The notes under the pieces were generated by a model, which ran no database searches, had not been told where the DNA came from, and was given only the letters and a program-made list of their open reading frames with translations. A stretch of 64,000 bases of DNA from Bursaphelenchus xylophilus (taxonomy: Eukaryota; Nematoda; Chromadorea; Rhabditida; Aphelenchoididae), in assembly GCA_904066235.2 (NCBI GenBank), contig CAJFCV020000004.1:7254001-7318000 (forward strand), given 5' to 3'. The translations under genes were made by a program, and so were the position numbers. The stretch's first letter is position 1. Each line of letters opens with the position of its first letter. This document shows positions 59,176 to 64,000 of this stretch, in pieces.

Positions 59176-62100
59176 ATGCAGCCAGCCTTGGTGATCTGTC
59201 TTGTGGCGTCGGTGGTGGGAACGGCACATGCCTTCTACGCACTTCCACCTTCTTTTCAAAGGTAAGATTATTGTAATTTACAAAGTTTGGATTGAAGATT
59301 GGGAAAGTAGGGATACTGTAATGTATTCTTCAAGCAATAATTTTAAAAAATTTCTTCGTAGTAGGTGCAAACCTTTTTTGTGTTTTCTACGTTGCTTAAT
59401 GGTGTCTTTTGGCATCATATCTGAACGTCGAATATACGACGACAATACAAATAGTCAAGCTTTGTTATCAAGCATTTAATAATATTTATCCTTGTTACTC
59501 ATATTGCTCACTCTATGTGAATGCCTTACAACTGTCATTTTTTCAACATTATCAATCCATCTGTCATGTTTCAGAGCAACCAAGTAACCATTTCTTTTTC
59601 AATTTCTAATTTCTTGAATGTATTATTTTTATTATCCATCTTATTGTCTATCCTTTGATCATAAAATTACACGTTTTGCAAGAGATATTACATTTTATTT
59701 CCTACCGTTTGAGCATTATTTTCGTATCTGACCAGTGAATTACGTACCGATTATATCAAGTCTCTAAAGACAACTCTGATTTCTTGAAATACTTTGCGAC
59801 AGTATTTGTTAACTGGAGAATTAAGATGTATTCAAAATTTATGTGCAATTCCATTATGTCTTAAAGCTCCCACGTATTTTAAAGTTCACTTTATTGCAGA
59901 GGCGTTTTTTATGAAATTTTTTTCTACTTTGTGCGTATCACGTTCTTGTCCAACGTCTTCTGATTCTAAATTCATTGGACTCGGAAGTTCCGATGTTTAA
60001 TTTTTAAGGGATTTGGGGGAAAGGGCGAAGGTCGAACCTCGAACACCTCATAATATTGAAGATTTGATTTTTCGGGGCTAAGGTAGTACAACCCCCCAGT
60101 CCAGTTCAGCCCCCCTTGACCCAGTATAAACCCCCTCATCCAATCTGAACCGCCTACTGGGGATTGGGTTCTCTCGGCTACAATCATCGCTGCCTGAACC
60201 ACAAGAACGAACTTGGACGGTAACTGGGGGTTTGAGCTAAAACGCCGGGGGTCATTTCACTCTAATTTGCATTTTTTGTATTATTCTAATTTTTTAATTA
60301 TGGGGGGTGTGAAATGGACAAAACATTGGGGGTTTGAACTACCTTTCGTGGGGGGCTGAACTACCAAAGCCCCGATTTTTCTGACAAGGAAAGTACTTTT
60401 ATGGGGGCTCCTACTTTTTGACGGGACATATCTCAAAAAATCAGAAAAAATGTGCTGATCAAGGATATATAAATCCTAGCTGCCCATTTTGGGTTTTTTG
60501 GCATGTTTTGGCCGTCGAAAGTTTTGAAATTCGCAAGAGGAAAGAATAAAAGACGATTTGAAACGCAGGGAAACCAATGAGTGAGTGGCGCAGTTGGTTG
60601 CGCAGAAGACTGGGGTTTGTGCGGAGGGGGGTTCGAGTTCCCTTTTGTGATTTTTTTTTTATTTTTTGTATTTTTGCTGTAAAATACAAGTAAGGATGTT
60701 CAAAGATAATTTAAGGGGCTTTTCGAAATAAAAAATGTTTTTTTCTGGCTGTTCAGTTCATCTCCTACGGAGATTTAAGCCGAAGCAGTAGACTGACAAT
60801 ATCGGTCAACTATCTTCTCACCTTTCAAGCCAAGGGTTCGGTTAGAGTGCATCTCCTTGTATATTGGGGTCTGGTCGCAATTTAGCACACAATCGAATGG
60901 AAATTTTTGCATTTCGGCCTTGACTTCATTCACAAACTTTTTTTTTCCTCGGCCGTGAGGGCATTTTTGCGTTTTTTGGAGGCGACCCATCGGGTCACTT
61001 GTCTTGAACATATTTTTGTTTGTTTTTTAAAGTTTTGAATAAAATTATGACTAGCTTTAAAATTTTTTAATCCCAGATCATTAGCTATTTGAAGTGCTTC
61101 ACTGCGGATCCAGGAATCATGTAGGATCTTTTTTGAGTTAATTTGGTCCAAAACACGTTTTTTGAGGGAAAATCCGAGGGTTCGAAAATTGAACCTCAGT
61201 CTACCTTTTAACCCCCCAGTTTGTTCAAATTCTCCAAGGTTCGTCTTCTTCCAAGTCTTCATAATCCGGATCACTCTCATAGTTGTCAGTTTCAACTTCG
61301 GCCTCTTCATTCTCCTCTTCTAACGTCATCCCATTCTTACATTGTTCAATACAATACGCAAACCGATCCGCCATCTTCTGTTCTTCTCTGGTAGCGGCTT
61401 TAGCATCCCCAACACCATATTTGTCCAACAATATGGACACAACATTTTGCGGCGAAAATTCGGACATTTTATGACTGCACGTCACAGGGAAATGAGTGTT
61501 TCTTGACACCCTTCCGTGATTTTTTGGCTTCGTTTATGTTTTTAAGTCGCGTTTTTGACTTCTAATTAATAGCCAACGGGAAATGAAAAGCCTCAATCAA
61601 TGTTTTCTAACTTTATTTTGTATTTTTCAGCAAAAATACAAAAAATAAAAAAAAATCACAAAAGGGAACTCGAACCCCCCTCCGCACAAACCCCAGTCTT
61701 CTGCGCAACCAACTGCGCCACTCACTCCCTGCCTTCAAATCGTCTTTTATTCTTTCCTCTTGCGAATTTCAAAACTTTCGACGGCCAAAACATGCCAAAA
61801 AACCCAAAATGGGCAGCTAGGATTTATATATCCTTGATCAGCACATTTTTTCTGATTTTTTGAGATATGTCCCGTCAAAAAGTAGGAGCCCCCATAAAAG
61901 TACTTTCCTTGTGAGGAAACATTGAAGCCCATAAACCTTGAGATATTTCGAATGTTCGACCATCAGCTCATCCTTTCTCACAAATTCATTTCTACCATAT
62001 CCGGTCTTAAAATAGTCCTAAAATCCTCCCATTCTAGATACATGTCGGATCGGTCGATGCTCCGTCCCTCGGCGCCCCTTCCCCAGTTGGTACCCTTCCT

Positions 62101-62299
62101 TCCGCCAGTCCCAATTGCTTTGGAAGAAGAGCCAATCGCTGCCGAGCCCCATCCAAACAACGCCAAAGGCTATGAAGAAGTGCAAGTTCCTCGTCGTTCG
62201 CTCAGGCAATTCATCGGTGAGACGCATCAAATGAAGAGGATGAGACCTTGTTTCTATTCCCCCATCCAGTGCCTGATGAAGAAACGGTCCCAGCCTTAA
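59176..62299 (+). CDS. Allatostatin-C-like neuropeptide precursor
   Basis: Two exons (59176-59261 and 62038-62299) join in phase 2 to give a 115-residue precursor. Residues 1-19 are a clear signal peptide (MQPALVICLVASVVGTAHA). The propeptide has basic sites RR and KR, and the peptide after KR is MRPCFYSPIQCLM, followed by the basic processing site KKR and a short tail. Two cysteines six residues apart with PI before the last residue, CxxxPIxC, match the insect allatostatin C core (CYFNPISC) and would form a disulfide ring. The mature peptide is probably released from neurons and acts on a somatostatin/allatostatin-C-type receptor. The 2.8-kb intron holds a 302-bp MITE and a 1.5-kb Tc5-like element. 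Assignment to the family rests on the core motif and precursor layout, so confidence is good but not complete. Confidence 0.8.
60073..60374. mobile_element. CGGGGCT-ended MITE in the neuropeptide intron
   Basis: A 302-bp element with imperfect terminal inverted repeats CGGGGCTAAGGTAGTACA and the complement of CGGGGCTTTGGTAGTTCA. ATTTTT direct repeats flank it at 60067-60072 and 60375-60380. The repeats continue inward with CCCCCC blocks. No coding capacity. It ends 10 bp before the Tc5-like element. Confidence 0.78.
60583..60652 (+). pseudogene. tRNA-like Pol III unit in the left repeat arm
   Basis: TGGCGCAGTTGG (60586-60597) is a perfect A box and forms a GCGC/GCGC D arm. GGTTCGAGTTC (60630-60640) is a near-consensus B box. 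TTTT and a long T run follow, as for Pol III termination. No standard anticodon stem can be drawn, so it is tRNA-derived rather than a functional tRNA. Confidence 0.6.
60775..61474 (-). pseudogene. Broken CENP-B/DDE-type transposase (Tc5-like)
   Basis: Three minus-strand blocks lie in different frames. 61474-61225 begins MSEFSPQNVVSILLDKYGVG and has an acidic tail. 61310-60930 looks like a CENP-B-type helix-turn-helix (GFSLKKRVLDQINSKKILHD..ALQIANDLG..NFIQNFKKQ). Below 60930 is the start of a DDE domain with the first aspartate (VLNCDQTPIY). The DDE domain stops at 60775, without its later acidic residues. Frame breaks and truncation make it inactive. The family is the one used by Tc5 and pogo-like transposons. 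Confidence 0.75.
61660..61735 (-). pseudogene. tRNA-like Pol III unit in the right repeat arm
   Basis: This is the mirror of the unit at 60583-60652, with A box at 61709-61720 and B box at 61667-61677 on the minus strand, followed by a T run. The two copies are practically identical, as expected for arms kept alike by transposition or gene conversion. Confidence 0.6.
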
Positions 62300-63682
62300 C
62301 TTATATTTATGTTTACAGTACGGTAATTTGAGTTGTATGTCCCTTCGAGAATAAAAAAAGTAATACTAACATTTAATGATGCTGGCGGGTTAGATAAGCA
62401 GATTCACAGTATTTGAGGTATTATTAAGTTTCTGCATATTGTGAAGAGGCATTTCCAATGTATTCACAACAACGTCATGCTCATAATTCAATGGAGGAAA
62501 TGACGAATCTGAAGCTAAGCCGTCTTTTTATACATAGTCATGGTCATCACCCATCATTGTTTCCCTCATTGGCCTACGTCATTGTCAGAATCAGTTGAGT
62601 TATGAAGTTTACTGTATTTATTGAAACCTGCAGTTCCATTGATCCTCACTATACATAGGGCTCCTTATTTTCGTCGTTTATTAAATAAGGAGGTGCTGTT
62701 TCGTCTTCATAAATACTTCATTTGTATTACACATGGTACATCCGGTCGCATTTTTTGCTTCTCTTATAGAGACTTTGGGGTGGCCCAAATTACGTTAAAA
62801 GCCGTTCAATACCAGTCCGTCCAAGTAGGCCATGTAAACGATGTTCCATTGTCTTAGTTTCTATTTTCCTTCCTTTTTCTATGTCATCTCGTTAATCATG
62901 TTATAGTACTCCTCATTTTTATCCCATATGGAACCAATGACTATTACTATCCATCAGAAATTATCTTCGAGCCTCTGGTTACATCGTTTCAGAGCAAGAA
63001 AACATTTTCTGGAATATCCCGTAACCCACGCATGGTAAGGGTCTGTTCAAATCCCAAAAACAAGCCAGATTTTTGTTATTTTGGTCCGACTTGGCTAGAA
63101 TTTTTTATGGGATTACCGTCGCCTGTCTGACCTTGAAAGTCATCGCATAAACGTGTCACCTTATCCAAGGCTATATTCTTCATGTCCCATTCTTCTTTCA
63201 TTCTTTTTACTCGATCATTGTCCATTGCGCTGTAATCTGGAGGACATTCGTTCCGACCCGGGTTCAAACCCTGGGGGAGAAAACAAAAACTTCCAAAAAA
63301 GTTAATTTATTTTACATTAGTTAGAAAAAGGAACCTTGTCCAAGTGAAATAAAGCGGATATAATACATTTAGTACTGTAAAATACGATGATTAGTAACGA
63401 AATAGAAGTCTGATGGCTAGCAAAGTGAAGCAGATCACCGGAAAGAGATGGTTTTATATGTCTACATCGCAAAAATTCTAAATTGTACTATACGAGAGGT
63501 GCAACCGTCAAAAATAAAATTAAAATAAGTCTATGTACAGGGGAAGAAGCTCGGGAAATTTTTAAAATCATAATAAAAATGGGATCAGAATGTCGCAAAG
63601 TAAGACAAAAATCAATCAGTGCAAAAAGAATGACGCCAAAAAATTAAAAATGATGTCCTTCTGCATATTGTCCATGATGTAT
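62300..63682. other. Intergenic region with one possible orphan exon
   Basis: AT-rich flank of the neuropeptide gene. The only noteworthy frame is on the minus strand at 63076-63270. Plus-strand 63255-63275 reads like a tRNA T arm but has no A box. Confidence 0.4.
63076..63270 (-). CDS. Possible terminal exon of an unknown protein
   Basis: After a CTCCCCCAG acceptor on the minus strand, 64 residues read on to a stop: GLNPGRNECPPDYSAMDNDR, then KEEWDMKNIALDKVTRLCDD and a polar end. Composition looks protein-like with a charged helix. No upstream exon could be joined in the ~400 bp before the MAP kinase gene. It may be a false positive. Confidence 0.25.
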   Translation of the reverse strand, partial: GLNPGRNECPPDYSAMDNDRVKRMKEEWDMKNIALDKVTRLCDDFQGQTGDGNPIKNSSQVGPK

Positions 63683-63947
63683 CTATCTCGTAAGTGCCGT
63701 AGGCAACTGAGGAGGCATTTGATCAGCCATGGTGCCTCGTCGTTCGTACCAGGCCTTGGCCATTCGCTGTCGCTCTGCCCCTCTGGTTGATTGGAATTCG
63801 AAAATCTCTTTCCAGACCATATCTCTCCACTGATCTATATTATAATCCCCATCGTTCTCAAAGTAGATCTGTTCAGCTACAGGCTCATCGTTGGGATCGT
63901 GAAACTGGCGGAAGTATGGATGCTCCATGGCTTGCTCGGCATTCGGA
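63683..63947 (-). CDS. p38-type MAP kinase, last exon only (gene continues past right edge)
   Basis: Residues from SPNAEQAMEHPYFRQFHDPNDEPVAEQIYFEND... to stop match the C-terminal lobe end and docking extension of p38 MAP kinases (AEQALAHPYF..YHDPDDEPVA, then D.W....EI.F). The acceptor CTTTCAG sits at 63948-63954 on the minus strand and earlier exons lie beyond the window. p38 kinases carry stress and immune signals. The paralogue cannot be told from this tail. Confidence 0.85.
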
Positions 63948-64000
63948 CTGAAAGTATTATGTTGTAACTCACAATTATTTATTACTTTACACAAAGTTTT

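Larger units (their letters stand above)
60385..61911. mobile_element. Tc5-like transposon with tRNA-like units in both inverted repeats
   Basis: The 1,527-bp element starts CAAGGAAAGTACTTTTATGG and ends with the reverse complement. It is flanked by TGA at 60382-60384 and 61912-61914, a TNA duplication as for Tc4/Tc5. The inverted repeats are about 300 bp and almost identical (differing by a short insertion near 60565-60580). Each arm contains an A box, a B box and a following T run. Between the arms lie broken transposase sequences on the minus strand. It is inserted in the intron of the neuropeptide gene. Confidence 0.9.

Noticed and set aside
63255..63275. tRNA T-arm look-alike (GGGTTCAAACCC)
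   Set aside because: The motif is self-complementary and no A box or other arm is found at tRNA distance on either strand.

Overview
This is a window of a nematode nuclear genome. The evidence is many multi-exon genes with mostly 40-70 bp introns ending in TTTTAG or TTTCAG, several ATGs lying 0-15 bases downstream of an unpaired 3' splice site (typical of spliced-leader trans-splicing), nematode-style gene families (MIG-18-like fibronectin I, ShKT-tailed astacin, UNC-33) and Tc1/Tc5-type transposons. Exon structures below were assembled by eye from splice signals and reading-frame phase. For nearly every gene the phases close exactly and give a protein of the length expected for its family. 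The species cannot be named.

Layout, left to right. 1-4.1 kb: no recognisable gene. 4.1-5.3 kb (+): secreted MIG-18-like protein. 5.8-9.2 kb (-): eIF2B epsilon followed about 200 bp later by BRX1, a likely operon of translation and ribosome-assembly genes. 9.3-9.85 kb: a GGGCC-rich hAT-type element in the shared upstream region of eIF2B epsilon and TAF8 (+, 9.9-11.3 kb). 11.5-14.5 kb: a palindromic TA-flanked transposon nested inside another. 14.5-16 kb (-): TauE/SafE membrane transporter. 16.35-17.4 kb (-): acylation-type, disordered unknown protein. 17.65-18.2 kb: Tc5-like element carrying a tRNA-Ser-like sequence. 20.1-21.6 kb (-): proteasome ATPase RPT3. 23.3-34.9 kb (+): a cGMP-dependent protein kinase with three introns of 2-4 kb. 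35.5-37.2 kb (-): unknown basic protein, divergent from cytosolic seryl-tRNA synthetase (+, 37.5-39.2 kb). 39.3-41.2 kb (-): astacin metalloprotease. 42.3-44.2 kb (-): aminoacylase-1. 44.7-46.9 kb (-): dihydropyrimidinase. 47.2-47.6 kb: decayed aminoacylase copy. 48.8-52.6 kb (-): UNC-33/CRMP, the catalytically dead paralogue of dihydropyrimidinase. 54.8-56.2 kb (+): TSG101. 56.9-57.6 kb (+): Rac GTPase. 59.2-62.3 kb (+): an allatostatin-C-like neuropeptide precursor whose only intron holds two transposons. Right edge (-): last exon of a p38-type MAP kinase.

Most genes are conserved housekeeping or signalling genes. The unusual content is in the mobile elements and small-scale architecture: (i) a Tc5-like family (3-bp TNA target duplications, CENP-B/DDE transposase remnant) whose copies carry tRNA-like Pol III promoter units, in one copy within both inverted repeats; (ii) nested palindromic Tc1-type elements; (iii) a GGGCC-repeat hAT element with a perfect 8-bp target duplication; (iv) a MITE sitting at a splice donor in the dihydropyrimidinase gene; (v) repeated use of GC-AG introns in the dihydropyrimidinase/UNC-33 pair; (vi) a disulfide neuropeptide with the CxxxPIxC core of insect allatostatin C.
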